Shown here in pieces: positions 42,228 through 51,455 of a DNA stretch of 51,455 nt. The notes under the pieces were generated by a model that saw only the letters and a list, made by a program, of their open reading frames with translations, did no database searches and was not told where the DNA came from. Position numbers and translations under genes: made by a program. Every line of letters starts with the position of its first letter. Positions within the stretch are counted from its first letter, which is position 1. Origin of the DNA: CAVQCT01 sp964520865 (GTDB lineage: Bacteria; Zixibacteria; MSB-5A5; GN15; FEB-12); the NCBI GenBank assembly GCA_964520865.1, contig CAZFOY010000025.1, positions 1 through 51,455 on the forward strand, in the 5' to 3' direction.

Positions 42228-43100
42228 TCAGCTCCCGGAAGATCTCCTGAGATATCGATCGTACCACCGGTGGCGATGTCGGTCGATTTCCCGGTACGAC
42301 CCGTCCTTAAGCGCGACGTGTCCCCCGCCTTCTATCACCACCAATTCATGCGGAATCTGATGACGTCTTAGCTCTTTCGCCAGAGCTTCACTTTGGGACT
42401 TCGGTACCACATGGTCTGCCGTGCCGTGCATCAACAGGATTGGACACGACTTTGGGAATCTGTCGGCGAAATAGACAGCCGATCTGGATGAGAGCTCATG
42501 AGTTCTTTCATCCGGGGTGAGTGATCCGAATTGTTTGTCGATGAATCGTGCGAAATCCTCGCGTGCCTCGACCATGCCAAACAGATCGGCGATACCTGCG
42601 TGCACGACAGCACACTTGAAGCGATGGTCCCGCGCGAGGATGCGGTATGTCGTCATGCCGCCGCGGCTCGCGCCCTCGATTGCTGCTCGCGAAGTATCCG
42701 CGCCTTCGATTTCGTCGGCGAGGTCTAGCAGGTGCAAAGCGTCGTCTGCATCCTTACCGCCCCAGTCCTCGGTCCCTTCGCTCCCCATATTCCCGCGGTA
42801 TTCGGTTCCGAGCAGGATGTATCCCCACTGGGCGGTAGATGACAAAATCAGGTGTGCGGTGAGGTTGTCCAGGGCGCCGCGATCGCCCGAACCGCCGCGA
42901 TTCCATAGGATGACCGGATAGCTGCCCGAAGCTTTAGGACGCGCAATATACCCTTTGATGCGCAGGCCGTCCGAATAGTAGGTGATGAGTTCAAGGGTGG
43001 TGGTGTCGAGAAGTTCGTCGCTGTACAACCGGCGGATCATCACTTCCTGGGGCCGGGTCAGCCTGACTTCGGTGCGATCGATTATTCCTCGCGGGGTCAT
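42228..43100 (-). CDS. S9-type alpha/beta hydrolase (prolyl oligopeptidase-like)
   Basis: A 290-residue alpha/beta hydrolase. The nucleophile Ser145 lies in IEGASRGGM, Asp229 in MHGTADHVVP and His261 in EGGGHVA, so the triad is complete. Features such as YYSDGLRIKGYIARPK and NRGGSGDRG match the S9 (dipeptidyl/acyl-aminoacyl peptidase) branch without the propeller. No signal peptide is seen, so it is probably cytoplasmic. Substrate is unknown. Its ATG overlaps the PASTA gene stop by four bases, which couples them. Confidence 0.85.
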   Translation of the reverse strand: MTPRGIIDRTEVRLTRPQEVMIRRLYSDELLDTTTLELITYYSDGLRIKGYIARPKASGSYPVILWNRGGSGDRGALDNLTAHLILSSTAQWGYILLGTEYRGNMGSEGTEDWGGKDADDALHLLDLADEIEGADTSRAAIEGASRGGMTTYRILARDHRFKCAVVHAGIADLFGMVEAREDFARFIDKQFGSLTPDERTHELSSRSAVYFADRFPKSCPILLMHGTADHVVPKSQSEALAKELRRHQIPHELVVIEGGGHVALKDGSYREIDRHRHRWYDRYLRRSSGS

Positions 43101-43906
43101 CCGGTACCGGACACTACCAGATCGATCTCGGTGTTAACGTCCAGCTCGGTACCTTCGGATTCCGACTGTTCGAGCACCGTCTCGGGGAGATAATTCTCAT
43201 CAGTCCGGTAAGTAATGATACCAACCTTCAGCGACTTGTCTTCGAGCTGCCGCTTAGCTTCATCGAGACTCAGCCCGATTACTTTCGGCATATAGGTGAA
43301 ACTCGACGCCCGGCCGCGATTAACCATCAGATTGACCGGCGAACCCATTGGAATTTGTGTGCCGGAAGCAGGATAAGAAAACACGACAACTTTCTCCGGC
43401 ATCGTATCGGAGAAAGCCCAGGCGATCTCACCGAGATGCATCCCGGCGGTTTCAAGATCGAGGATTGCCTGACGAACCGATTCACCGGACAGATTCGGAA
43501 TCGGCACCAGCTTCTGTCCGAGCGAAGTCACCAGTTTGATCACGCGTCCGGTCTTGACTTTCGTGCCGCCGATAGGGAATTGATTCAGCACTACCCCTTT
43601 TTCTTTTCCCGGCGAGTACTGCTCCGAAGTCACCTCGTACTTCAGGTCGATCTGTTCGAGTTTCATCTCGGCTTCGGGCAGGCTCAGGTCGGTCAGATCG
43701 GGGAGCGCGAATTCATCGCCATGTCTCGTCACCACCGGCATGACGATGTCGTTTCCTATTAAATAGAGAATCACCAGCACGACAAACGGAATGCCGACCC
43801 AGAAGGTCAGACGCCGTTGCAGCGATCCGATCGGCAATTTATCGTCGAGAAAACTTCCCCGGCGACGGCGCTGGGGATTCAATCTTGAGGCATGTATTTC
43901 GTTCAC
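43097..43906 (-). CDS. Membrane-anchored PASTA-repeat protein
   Basis: A 269-residue protein with a basic cytoplasmic start (PQRRRRG), one membrane helix (about 34-51) and three extracytoplasmic PASTA domains (about 65-128, 129-196, 204-268; e.g. LPDLTDLSLPEAEMKLEQIDL, IPNLSGESVRQAILDLETAGM, MPKVIGLSLDEAKRQLED). PASTA domains bind peptidoglycan stem peptides or muropeptides. Unlike PknB there is no kinase domain. The start codon is GTG. It is followed by the hydrolase with a 4-bp overlap, which suggests a joint envelope-related task. Confidence 0.88.
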   Translation of the reverse strand: MNEIHASRLNPQRRRRGSFLDDKLPIGSLQRRLTFWVGIPFVVLVILYLIGNDIVMPVVTRHGDEFALPDLTDLSLPEAEMKLEQIDLKYEVTSEQYSPGKEKGVVLNQFPIGGTKVKTGRVIKLVTSLGQKLVPIPNLSGESVRQAILDLETAGMHLGEIAWAFSDTMPEKVVVFSYPASGTQIPMGSPVNLMVNRGRASSFTYMPKVIGLSLDEAKRQLEDKSLKVGIITYRTDENYLPETVLEQSESEGTELDVNTEIDLVVSGTG

Positions 43907-44061
43907 TTACTGTCAGATAACCTTATCTCTAATCAGGGCTTACGTCCGACGCACGAAACTGAACGGAGCTTCCTGTACGGCGGAGCTGTCTCGCTTCTTG
44001 TACAGCTGAGGCTCCTAAATTTTCGCAAGAAAATCAAGTTAAAAGTGGGGGCGGCTCGAAT

Positions 44062-45429
44062 TCAGGGATTCACTTTCCTGACCAAGCGGGCGCAGAAAGC
44101 ACCATCGAGCGAGTCGATATCCGGATAGGTCTTGACGAAGCCGCGAGTGGACACGAGCTCTTCGGGGAAGAACTCTTTGCCGCCTTCGATATCGAACTCC
44201 TTATGCTTGAGAAGGAATTCCTCGACCACCTGGTCGTTCTCGGCGCGCATGATGGTGCAGGTCGAGTAGACGAGCACGCCGCCCGGCTTCACCAGCTTGG
44301 CCGCCTTCGCAATCATTCCCGACTGGATGCGTACGAGTTTTTCGATGTCTTCACTGCTCTTGGCCCATCGGAGATCAGAGTGCTTTCCCGCCGTACCCCA
44401 TCCGGAGCAGGGCGGATCGAGAAGCACACGGTCGAACGGTCCGCCGTTAAACTCGAACATATCGGAAGCCACCGGCGAAATGATCTTTATGCCGAGCCGT
44501 TTTGCATTCTCGACCACCAGTTCGAGCCGTTGGTGCGATTTGTCGACCGACACCACTGTCCCCTTGTTGCGCATTCGGATCGCCATATAGGTCGATTTCC
44601 CACCGGGCGCCGCGGTCAGATCGACCACGCTGTTATTCATGCGCGGATTCAGGAGGCGGACGGCAAGACCGGAAGATTCGTCCTGTACGAACACCTTACC
44701 GGTCTTGATCAGTTCGTTTTCAAGGGGAAGTCCGGGATCCTGAATGTGAAGAAATTCCGGCAGATACTTGCCGTAAGAGAAGTCGATCTCGTTCGATTGA
44801 AGAATATTAGCGACCTCGTCAGGCTTCGCTTTGAGGAAGTTGACCCGGTAGGTTACGTGCGGTGGCTCGTTGTATCTCTTAAAAAGCTTCTCGGTACTTT
44901 CCGCGCCGAACTCATTGACACAGTACTTCACGAAATACTCGGGATAGCTGTAGTAGTCGCCGAGGTACTTTATCGGATCGGCCTCCTTGTCGGCGAATTT
45001 CACTTTCTGCGGCTCACGAAGATACGCTCGCATAACGGCGTTGACCAAATTCGCGCGGGCTCGTCCTGTCATATACAGGGCGAGGTTCACCGATTCAGAC
45101 ACGGCCGCGGCAGCAGGAATCCGGTCGGTGAAAGCAAGCTGGTAGAATCCGAGTCGGAGGATGTTGGACAGTTTGAGCGGAAGTTCGGTCGATGGTTTGG
45201 CGAGAAAGAACTTGATCTCGTGATCCAGCCGTCGACGCATCTTGGTGGAGCCGTTAACAAGCTGAAGCAGGAAACGTCGGTCGATCGGGCGGAAATCTCT
45301 TCCCTGAGTCACTCGAATGACCGCGGAGTCCACTTGCTCACCCTGCTCGATAAGAATAAGGGCTTCGACCGCGGACGCCCGGACCGGATCATACCGCTGA
45401 TGCTTATGACGGTTCAATGAACGTGGCAT
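44062..45429 (-). CDS. rsmB: 16S rRNA m5C967 methyltransferase RsmB
   Basis: A 455-residue RsmB (Sun): an N-terminal NusB-like RNA-binding domain (about 10-145), then the SAM-dependent RNA m5C fold with VDLTAAPGGKSTYMA, the catalytic cysteines in LDPPCSGWG and VYSTCTIMRAEND. Both are conserved. It methylates C967 of 16S rRNA in E. coli. It lies six bases after the radical SAM gene, and the PASTA gene follows after 155 bp, an order seen in many genomes. Confidence 0.94.
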   Translation of the reverse strand: MPRSLNRHKHQRYDPVRASAVEALILIEQGEQVDSAVIRVTQGRDFRPIDRRFLLQLVNGSTKMRRRLDHEIKFFLAKPSTELPLKLSNILRLGFYQLAFTDRIPAAAAVSESVNLALYMTGRARANLVNAVMRAYLREPQKVKFADKEADPIKYLGDYYSYPEYFVKYCVNEFGAESTEKLFKRYNEPPHVTYRVNFLKAKPDEVANILQSNEIDFSYGKYLPEFLHIQDPGLPLENELIKTGKVFVQDESSGLAVRLLNPRMNNSVVDLTAAPGGKSTYMAIRMRNKGTVVSVDKSHQRLELVVENAKRLGIKIISPVASDMFEFNGGPFDRVLLDPPCSGWGTAGKHSDLRWAKSSEDIEKLVRIQSGMIAKAAKLVKPGGVLVYSTCTIMRAENDQVVEEFLLKHKEFDIEGGKEFFPEELVSTRGFVKTYPDIDSLDGAFCARLVRKVNP

Positions 45430-45434
45430 ATCGG

Positions 45435-47933
45435 TTACAGATCCATCGCGGTGATCTTTTCTCCCGTTTCGGTGATACGATACATATCGACACGATGCAC
45501 CCTGTGAACAAGGTAATGACTCGATTCAGAGCCAAAGATAACTTCGAGAATCTCCGAGGGTCTGACATAACCCCCGTCGCCTATTCCCAGGGTCATTGCC
45601 AGCGTCTGATCCTTCGCGATCAGTCCGAATACCGCGGGACGAATATCCACCCGCGTCGTATCACTCTTGCCCACCCGATCGACCGGGAACGAATCGGACG
45701 CCATAATATTGGCGATCGCCGCGTCGAGATCCTTCATCGGCATCGCGTCGGTTACATCGACCGCATACTCGGCCCGATTCAGAAGTGATGACAACGACTG
45801 TCCTTTGCTCAATATTACCTGCGCGTCGACCACTTCGATGCCTTCGGGAAAGGTCTTCCTGAGATTGTCCAGCATGTACATCATAAAGTTTGTCTCTAAA
45901 GTAATATCGACATACTCCGCCCCGGACGTGAATCCGAGCGGAAGAGGCGGACCGAACGAAAGTTTCATGCTGGGGTTGAAACCCTGACTGAACTGAACCG
46001 GCAAGTGGGCCCGTCGGATAGCGCGCTCGATCAGGCGCAGGTTGTCCAGATGACTCATATAGCGGTAGCGCGACGACTTGGACCAGCGAATACGAAGACG
46101 GTTCTTGGTCGGCGCGACCGTACTTCGGCTCGCCATCTTCTTTTTCCCCCGGCCGTACTCGACTTCCGGACCGCCGCTTATATCCGTGTTGTCGACAGCC
46201 GCAGGGACATAGTCACGAAGCTGTATCGAAGTTCGCTGTCGTTCCTCCTTCAGATGATCGACCGAGATACCCTTGGTGATATGTGACCAGGGGAGGTCCG
46301 CGGAAAACGGAATCGGTTTAGCCAGCTGTTCGAGATCGATTTGATTCTCGGCGAACGCTTCCTGCCAGGCCTCATACCTGAAATCTTCATTCCAGCTGTC
46401 AAAGCGGCAACCCTTCTTGTATGCAGAAAGTATGACCTGAGCCATCTCTCGGCCGCTTCGGCCGATCAGCCCCTGGACATAAGACATTTCCGTTAAGGGA
46501 TGCTTGAGATTGACTTGATTGATGCGGATGTTTTTCTGGATGAATCGGATCTTGTGCAGGATTGTCGTCGGGTCAACAAGTTCGTCCCATTGAAATGGTG
46601 TGTGCGGTTTCGGAACGAACGGCGACAGCGTTACATTGATGGTCGTCTTGCCCGGATACGCCTGTCCCAACTGATAGATCTGTTTCACGATATGCGCGAT
46701 TCCCCGGAGATCCTCTTCGGTTTCCGTCGGCAGTCCGATCATGAAGTAGAGCTTGATCGTCGTCCATCCCCGTTCGAATGCAAGTTTTGCCGTATCGAAA
46801 ATCGCAGCGTCAGGAAAATCCTTGCGCAGGAACAGGCGGAGGCGTTCGGTGCCGGCCTCCGGGGAGATGGTCAACCCGGCTCTGCGTACTCTGCTGACGG
46901 CGTCGAGAAGGGCCGGACTTATGCTCCCGGGACGAAGCGAAGGCAGTCCGACCGATACGCGATCACGCTCATATTTCCGGGCCAGCGACGAAGCGAGTTG
47001 TTCTATCTCCGGATAGTCCGAAGAAGAGAGCGAAAGCAGAGTGATTTCTTCGTATCCGCTGTTGCTCCACTGCCGCTCGATCTGGTTGCTGACCTCATGG
47101 CGCGGTCGAAGGCGAACAGGTCGGTAAATCGGTCCCGCCTGACAGAAGCGGCATCCCTGGGGGCATCCCCGCATGATTTCGGCTGACAGGTGTCGATGTA
47201 CGGTGTCGATCAACGGCACGAGCGGCTGATCGGGATAAAACGATGGCTTGAGCACAGGGATGATCCGGCCGGTTATCTTCTCCGGAGCAGACGGAATTTT
47301 CGGTTTCCTCAATTCGTCGTAGAATACCGGGACATAGACAGACTGCACTTTTTCAACGATTGCCTGAAGTTTCTCCAGCTTGGATGCGCCGCGCATCTCG
47401 TGCAGGATCCCGAGTATTTCCGGTAACCCTTCTTCCGCGTCACCTATGAAGAACAGATCGATAAACGGCGCCATCGGTTCCGGGTTGTAGACTGCCGGTC
47501 CGCCGGCCATGATGACAGGGTCTTCTTCGGATCGATCGCTTGAAAGGAGCGGAATCTTGCCTAACTCCAGCATATCGAGTACAGTCGTGTACATCAGCTC
47601 ATAGGTGAGCGTAAACCCGATCGCGTCGAACTCTTTCACCGGTCTTCTTGACTCAAGCGAGAACAGCGACAGATCCTCCTTCTTCAGCTGCTCTCGGGCA
47701 TCATTGTCAACCGCAAACACCCGCTCGCAGAGGAATCGTTCATCGCCGTTCAAGAGATGATAGATAGTCTGCAATCCGAGGTAAGATTGACCGAGTTCGT
47801 ATTTGTCGGGAAAGGCGTGGAGGTAGTTTGTTCGTCCTTGTGGATCCTTGACGATCTGTCCCGGTTCACCCCCGGCATACCGCCCGGGCTTTATGACATA
47901 GGGAAAGAATTTGCGCTCTAAAAGGTCGTTCAT
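45435..47933 (-). CDS. Radical SAM protein (TIGR03960 type) fused to a DUF2344 domain
   Basis: An 832-residue protein of the TIGR03960 family. A B12-binding-like N-terminal domain (about 30-180) precedes the radical SAM core with the cluster motif C257-x3-C261-x2-C264 (RGCPQGCRFCQAG). A DUF2344 (TIGR03936) domain forms the C-terminus (about 610-810: RIRWSKSSRYRYMSHLDNLRL). In many bacteria the two parts are separate adjacent genes; here they are one chain. Function is unknown; placement by RNA-modifying genes suggests RNA-related chemistry by inference only. Confidence 0.9.
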   Translation of the reverse strand: MNDLLERKFFPYVIKPGRYAGGEPGQIVKDPQGRTNYLHAFPDKYELGQSYLGLQTIYHLLNGDERFLCERVFAVDNDAREQLKKEDLSLFSLESRRPVKEFDAIGFTLTYELMYTTVLDMLELGKIPLLSSDRSEEDPVIMAGGPAVYNPEPMAPFIDLFFIGDAEEGLPEILGILHEMRGASKLEKLQAIVEKVQSVYVPVFYDELRKPKIPSAPEKITGRIIPVLKPSFYPDQPLVPLIDTVHRHLSAEIMRGCPQGCRFCQAGPIYRPVRLRPRHEVSNQIERQWSNSGYEEITLLSLSSSDYPEIEQLASSLARKYERDRVSVGLPSLRPGSISPALLDAVSRVRRAGLTISPEAGTERLRLFLRKDFPDAAIFDTAKLAFERGWTTIKLYFMIGLPTETEEDLRGIAHIVKQIYQLGQAYPGKTTINVTLSPFVPKPHTPFQWDELVDPTTILHKIRFIQKNIRINQVNLKHPLTEMSYVQGLIGRSGREMAQVILSAYKKGCRFDSWNEDFRYEAWQEAFAENQIDLEQLAKPIPFSADLPWSHITKGISVDHLKEERQRTSIQLRDYVPAAVDNTDISGGPEVEYGRGKKKMASRSTVAPTKNRLRIRWSKSSRYRYMSHLDNLRLIERAIRRAHLPVQFSQGFNPSMKLSFGPPLPLGFTSGAEYVDITLETNFMMYMLDNLRKTFPEGIEVVDAQVILSKGQSLSSLLNRAEYAVDVTDAMPMKDLDAAIANIMASDSFPVDRVGKSDTTRVDIRPAVFGLIAKDQTLAMTLGIGDGGYVRPSEILEVIFGSESSHYLVHRVHRVDMYRITETGEKITAMDL

Positions 47934-48040
47934 ATACTGCTAAGTGCTTCGTACTCTAAAGAATGACGGTACATAATAGCGGATACCGGGCGGAGGCGCA
48001 AGGGGGATTTTGGCTGTCGAGACGGCGCTTTAACTGAGTG

Positions 48041-49714
48041 TCATTCCCTCGGTTTGGTCGGCTCCACCATGACGGATTTCTCTCGCTCCACCGTCACCAG
48101 CCCGGGTTTAGCCTTACGCGGTTTGCGGACGTACCGCTTTTCGGTATAGACTACCGGCACAAGGGAGTCGTTCTTTGCCTTGCTGAAGAAAGCTGCTATC
48201 GCGGCAGTCTCTTCGATCTCCCGTTTCGAAGGCTCAAACGATTTGTTCGGATATTTCATCACGACATGCGAGCCCGGACACTGCTGAGTGTGAAACCAGA
48301 GTTCATAAGGTCTGGCGAAATCGAAAGTCGTTCGATCGTTGTCGGACCCATCGCGACCGACAAAAATCGTCAGTCCGGTCGAAAGCTTATATTCCTTATA
48401 GGGCAGTCGTTCCACCGTTTCCTGCCTGACCCCTTCGGATGGAAGCAACGACGCCAACTCGCCGGCAAACCGTTGACGCGCGGCGGCGAAGTTTGTGTCA
48501 AGTTCCTTTTGGATTTCCTTTAGCTCCCCGACCTCGGCGAGAGTGATTTCACGGCGACGTTCGAGCAACTCAAGTCCTTCCCGCCCCTTGCGGTATTTCT
48601 TGAAATACTGCTCGACATTCTCGTTAGGTGTCAACGCCGGATCGATCTGGATCGTTATGGTTGCTTCGGAATTCGAATAGACATCTTCGAGTTCTATCGA
48701 AGCCATTCCCCGCTTGAGTTTGTCGAAGTTTATTTGCAGGAGTTCCGCCTGCTTGCGATACGAATCGAAATCGGATGCCTGCGCAATATCCTGATCGAGA
48801 CGGACCAGCCTCCGGTCGAGACGCTTGACAGCGCGTGCCACTGCTTCCTTGACCGTTTTTTCTTCGTCTCTTTTCTCGACTTGCTCCTGTCTGATTTCTG
48901 TCGACATCATGACAGCCAGCGACAGCGTCTTGAATTTCTCCGGCTGTTTCTCGGTGCTCGACAACTTGAACGGAAATGCTTCCGACGATCCGCGAATCTG
49001 ATAGACATATCCGATCTCAGGATTCTGAAAAAACGACACGACCTGTTCAATTCCTTTCATGAGATTCGCGATCATCGTATCGTCGAGTTCGTTCGCCTCA
49101 ATATCTTCATCAAGTCCCGATCGCTTGACAATCTCGGCAGCCAGCAAACGGGTGCACCCGAGCAGGCTCTTTTCGAGAAGAAACGTAATCGATGAATCCG
49201 GTTTGTCTTCGGCGAGTTCGCGAATCTCGGAAGCGGCAATTGTCAGCGGGTTCAATTTGCCCGTGATCTCAAACGGTTGATACGGGACTTTCGCATCGTA
49301 TTCCCGATTGCGCAGCGTTGCTTGTATTTTATTTTCTTCGTCGGCCAGCCAGAGATTGCCGTTGGGACCGAGCGCCTCGAATATCAGTCCGAAATGTTTG
49401 CCTTCGTGTTCGAGATCAAGTCGGAAGATCCGATCGAATCCGACTTGTTTGACCGACAGCACTTTTGCACCCTCCAGCTTGAAGACCGGCCATGGTTTTT
49501 CCCTTGTCTCCATCTTGATCTTAGACGCCGGGACCACAAAGACACCCGCCTTGGCCGGATGAAACTGGAAGGAGAGTGCAACCCGTTGTGACTGTTTAAC
49601 AAACAAAAGGGCAGTGCGTTCTTTCTTGTAGAATTCCGTACTTACAATGGTTCCACCCACTGCAGTGTCGGTCAATTCCTTGGTCAAAGAGAGAATGTGA
49701 AAGGCTGTTTGCAT
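48041..49714 (-). CDS. rqcH: Ribosome quality-control protein RqcH (NFACT family)
   Basis: A 557-residue NFACT-family protein (FbpA/NEMF/Rqc2). NFACT-N domain to about 190, HhH and coiled coils at about 230-420, then the NFACT-R (DUF814) domain with FVGRDGSDNDRTTFDFARPYELWFHTQQCPGSHVV. D99-R100 (GFDRIFRLDL) matches the D97-R98 of B. subtilis RqcH needed for Ala-tailing of stalled nascent chains. The start is ATG 49714, five codons inside a TTG, matching family starts. A complete RqcH indicates bacterial RQC tailing. Confidence 0.92.
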   Translation of the reverse strand: MQTAFHILSLTKELTDTAVGGTIVSTEFYKKERTALLFVKQSQRVALSFQFHPAKAGVFVVPASKIKMETREKPWPVFKLEGAKVLSVKQVGFDRIFRLDLEHEGKHFGLIFEALGPNGNLWLADEENKIQATLRNREYDAKVPYQPFEITGKLNPLTIAASEIRELAEDKPDSSITFLLEKSLLGCTRLLAAEIVKRSGLDEDIEANELDDTMIANLMKGIEQVVSFFQNPEIGYVYQIRGSSEAFPFKLSSTEKQPEKFKTLSLAVMMSTEIRQEQVEKRDEEKTVKEAVARAVKRLDRRLVRLDQDIAQASDFDSYRKQAELLQINFDKLKRGMASIELEDVYSNSEATITIQIDPALTPNENVEQYFKKYRKGREGLELLERRREITLAEVGELKEIQKELDTNFAAARQRFAGELASLLPSEGVRQETVERLPYKEYKLSTGLTIFVGRDGSDNDRTTFDFARPYELWFHTQQCPGSHVVMKYPNKSFEPSKREIEETAAIAAFFSKAKNDSLVPVVYTEKRYVRKPRKAKPGLVTVEREKSVMVEPTKPRE

Positions 49715-49803
49715 CTCGTTAATATACAACGGACTGGGCGCGTATTCAATCGGCTAATCGCATCGCACGGGAACTTTTGTGCAAGCATATTGTTTAACTG
49801 ATT

Positions 49804-49830
49804 GACCCTCATGGAAGGGGATTGAGGGTC
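49804..49830. repeat. Hairpin in the rqcH-fumC intergenic region
   Basis: An 8-bp inverted repeat gaccctca (49804-49811) and tgagggtc (49823-49830). No T-run follows. It sits between the end of fumC and the start of rqcH, both on the minus strand. Confidence 0.45.
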
Positions 49831-49872
49831 CCTGTAGGCACCATTTGTCCGAACTCCATATGTAGTATGTCA

Positions 49873-49900
49873 AACGGCGGAGCATGGAAGCTCCGCCGTT
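49873..49900 (-). terminator. Terminator-like hairpin after fumC
   Basis: An 11-bp perfect stem aacggcggagc / gctccgccgtt with a 6-base loop. It follows fumC on the minus strand by 45 bp. The T-run is short (TTTG), so termination strength is uncertain. Confidence 0.6.
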
Positions 49901-49944
49901 GAAGTTTGCATTCAAAGGCTTCTGCGGTCGCCGGGGTTGCACCC

Positions 49945-51336
49945 TTACGACTTGGGTCCGATCATTTTTTCAGGACGGACCTTCTGGTCGAACTCCTCGG
50001 CTGTCAACAGGCCGAGGGTGACCGCCGCTTCTTTAAGAGTCGTTCCTTCCTTGTGCGCTTTCTTCGCAATCTTCGCCGCGTTGTCATAACCGACGTGCGG
50101 ATTCAACGCCGTCACCAGCATGAGCGAGTTGCCCAGGTAGTATGCGATCTTCTCTTTATTCGGCGTGATACCCGAAGCGCAGTGTTCGTTGAACATCTCG
50201 CAGGAATCCGAGATCAATCGAATCGACTGCAGCAGATTGTAGATCATGACCGGCTTGAAAACGTTCAGTTCGAAATTGCCGGAAGATCCGCCGACATTAA
50301 CTGATACATCGTTGCCGATCACCTGCGCACAAACCATCGTCAACGCCTCAGACTGAGTCGGGTTGACTTTGCCCGGCATGATCGATGATCCCGGTTCGTT
50401 TGCCGGAATGTTGATTTCGCCTATGCCGCAGCGCGGACCGCTGGCCAGCCAACGAACATCGTTGGCTATCTTCATCAGTGAACAGGCTAACGTTTTCGTA
50501 ACGCCGGAGAATTCTACCAGGGCGTCGTGAGCCGCAAGCGATTCGAATTTGTTCGGCGCGGTCACGAATTTCCTCCCGGTCAGTTCGGCAATCTTGGCCG
50601 CGGCCTTCACGGCAAATTCAGGATGTGTATTCAAACCGGTGCCTACAGCGGTTCCGCCGAGCGCGAGGGGATAGAGTCGCTTCAAACTGTCTTCGATCCG
50701 ATCGAGTCCCAGTGTTAGCTGCTGAACGTAGCCGGAGAATTCCTGACCAAGTGTCAGCGGGACAGCGTCCATCAGGTGGGTGCGTCCGATCTTGATGACG
50801 TCCTTGAACTCCTCGGATTTTGTCGCAAACGTGTCGCGGAGCTGTTTGACCATCGGGATCAACCGGCGATGGATCTCTTCGACCGCCGCGATGTGCATCG
50901 CGGTCGGGAAAGTGTCGTTCGAAGACTGTGCCTTGTTGACGTCGTCGTTCGGATGAACCGGCTTTTTCGATCCCATCTCTCCGCCGGCCATTTCGATGCA
51001 CCGGTTCGAAATGACCTCGTTGACGTTCATGTTCGTCTGCGTCCCCGAGCCGGTTTGCCAGATAACCAGCGGGAAATGTTCGTCGAGCTTGCCTTCGATA
51101 ACCTCGTCGGCAGCCTTGACGATCAAATCCCCCTTCTCCTTCGGCAGGATCCCCAGTTCGACATTGACCAGCGCCGCTGATTTTTTGAGTATGCCGAACG
51201 CTCGGAGCAGTTCGCGCGGCATCCTCTCACCGCCGATGCGGAAATTCATGAGTGAACGGGCCGTTTGCGCGCCGTAGTACTTGTCGGCCGGGACCTTGAT
51301 CTCCCCCATGGAGTCTGTTTCGATGCGGTATTCCAT
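49945..51336 (-). CDS. fumC: Class II fumarate hydratase
   Basis: A 463-residue fumarase C, oxygen-stable, interconverting fumarate and malate in the TCA cycle. The signature GSSIMPGKVNPTQSEA (about 316-331) holds the catalytic loop, and the SSNDTFPTAMH, TGSGTQTNMN and HTHL-like (GRTHLMDAVPL) regions are present. Length is typical. ATG 51336 follows ACGGAGG, the best ribosome site in the window. It appears monocistronic, with its promoter likely between 51337 and the right edge. Confidence 0.96.
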   Translation of the reverse strand: MEYRIETDSMGEIKVPADKYYGAQTARSLMNFRIGGERMPRELLRAFGILKKSAALVNVELGILPKEKGDLIVKAADEVIEGKLDEHFPLVIWQTGSGTQTNMNVNEVISNRCIEMAGGEMGSKKPVHPNDDVNKAQSSNDTFPTAMHIAAVEEIHRRLIPMVKQLRDTFATKSEEFKDVIKIGRTHLMDAVPLTLGQEFSGYVQQLTLGLDRIEDSLKRLYPLALGGTAVGTGLNTHPEFAVKAAAKIAELTGRKFVTAPNKFESLAAHDALVEFSGVTKTLACSLMKIANDVRWLASGPRCGIGEINIPANEPGSSIMPGKVNPTQSEALTMVCAQVIGNDVSVNVGGSSGNFELNVFKPVMIYNLLQSIRLISDSCEMFNEHCASGITPNKEKIAYYLGNSLMLVTALNPHVGYDNAAKIAKKAHKEGTTLKEAAVTLGLLTAEEFDQKVRPEKMIGPKS

Positions 51337-51455
51337 AATACCTCCGTAATTCGCTTAATTCGAAATCTGTTCTTTGTTATACAGGGGAGAATATACCATT
51401 TTGGCTCAGATAGGAAAAGCGGATATTGGGAAATTGTTCACAAAGAGGGAGGCCG

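Noticed and set aside
44203..45420. A 405-codon plus-strand frame
   Set aside because: It is antisense to rsmB, which has clear catalytic motifs.

Overview
The window reads as a mid-GC, Gram-negative-type bacterial chromosome segment, most likely from a metagenome assembly because one gene carries a run of exactly 100 Ns. An outer membrane is implied by LptE, LptF, LptG, MurA, a PorV/PorQ-like barrel and a very large outer-membrane barrel fusion. The PorV-like protein, the peptidase/propeller/barrel protein, a TIGR03960-type radical SAM protein and a four-gene membrane cluster of unknown function point to the FCB side of the tree. Candidatus Zixibacteria or a neighbour is my best guess, by inference only. 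No 16S gene is present to settle it.

Layout. Positions 1-714 hold nested IS wreckage: the left end of an IS3-family element (intact orfA) interrupted just inside orfB by the left end of an IS1182-like element, which is itself truncated. Next come a putative lipoprotein and a small HExxHxxQ protein, then tRNA-Ser(GGA). Positions 1985-2842 have no gene and contain hairpin-rich repeats, including 2.2 copies of a 231-bp tandem unit. Then follow a yhaM-fetA-fetB operon (minus), lptF-lptG-methyltransferase (plus), and metK-ahcY preceded by an NDP-sugar pyrophosphorylase (minus). Upstream of these, on the same strand, is the four-gene membrane operon (12206-15243) with a strong promoter. tRNA-Glu(CTC), a Lon-like AAA protease and a tiny lysine-rich Cys3His protein follow, then the giant peptidase/propeller/barrel protein, murA, a DUF4416 protein and a GNAT.

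The middle contains hutU (broken by the N gap), hutI, lptE, a PorV-like gene, three small lipoproteins (one a rhodanese), a YifB/ComM ATPase and a small barrel-like protein. The right part is a dense housekeeping block: ispG, yraN-rnhB, an RsmD-like gene, the classic ffh-rpsP-khpA-rimM-trmD-rplS operon, an S9-like hydrolase with a PASTA membrane protein, rsmB, the radical SAM protein, rqcH and fumC.

How the genes work together: metK and ahcY run the SAM/SAH cycle serving the many methyltransferases nearby (rsmB, trmD, the RsmD-like gene, the class I enzyme abutting ahcY). LptE/F/G transport LPS. The ffh operon joins protein targeting with ribosome and tRNA maturation, and RqcH adds ribosome rescue. 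The strongest candidate for an undescribed system is the four-gene membrane operon. The best non-coding candidates are the hairpin repeats and a TGACA-N5-TGTCA inverted repeat found upstream of two different genes.
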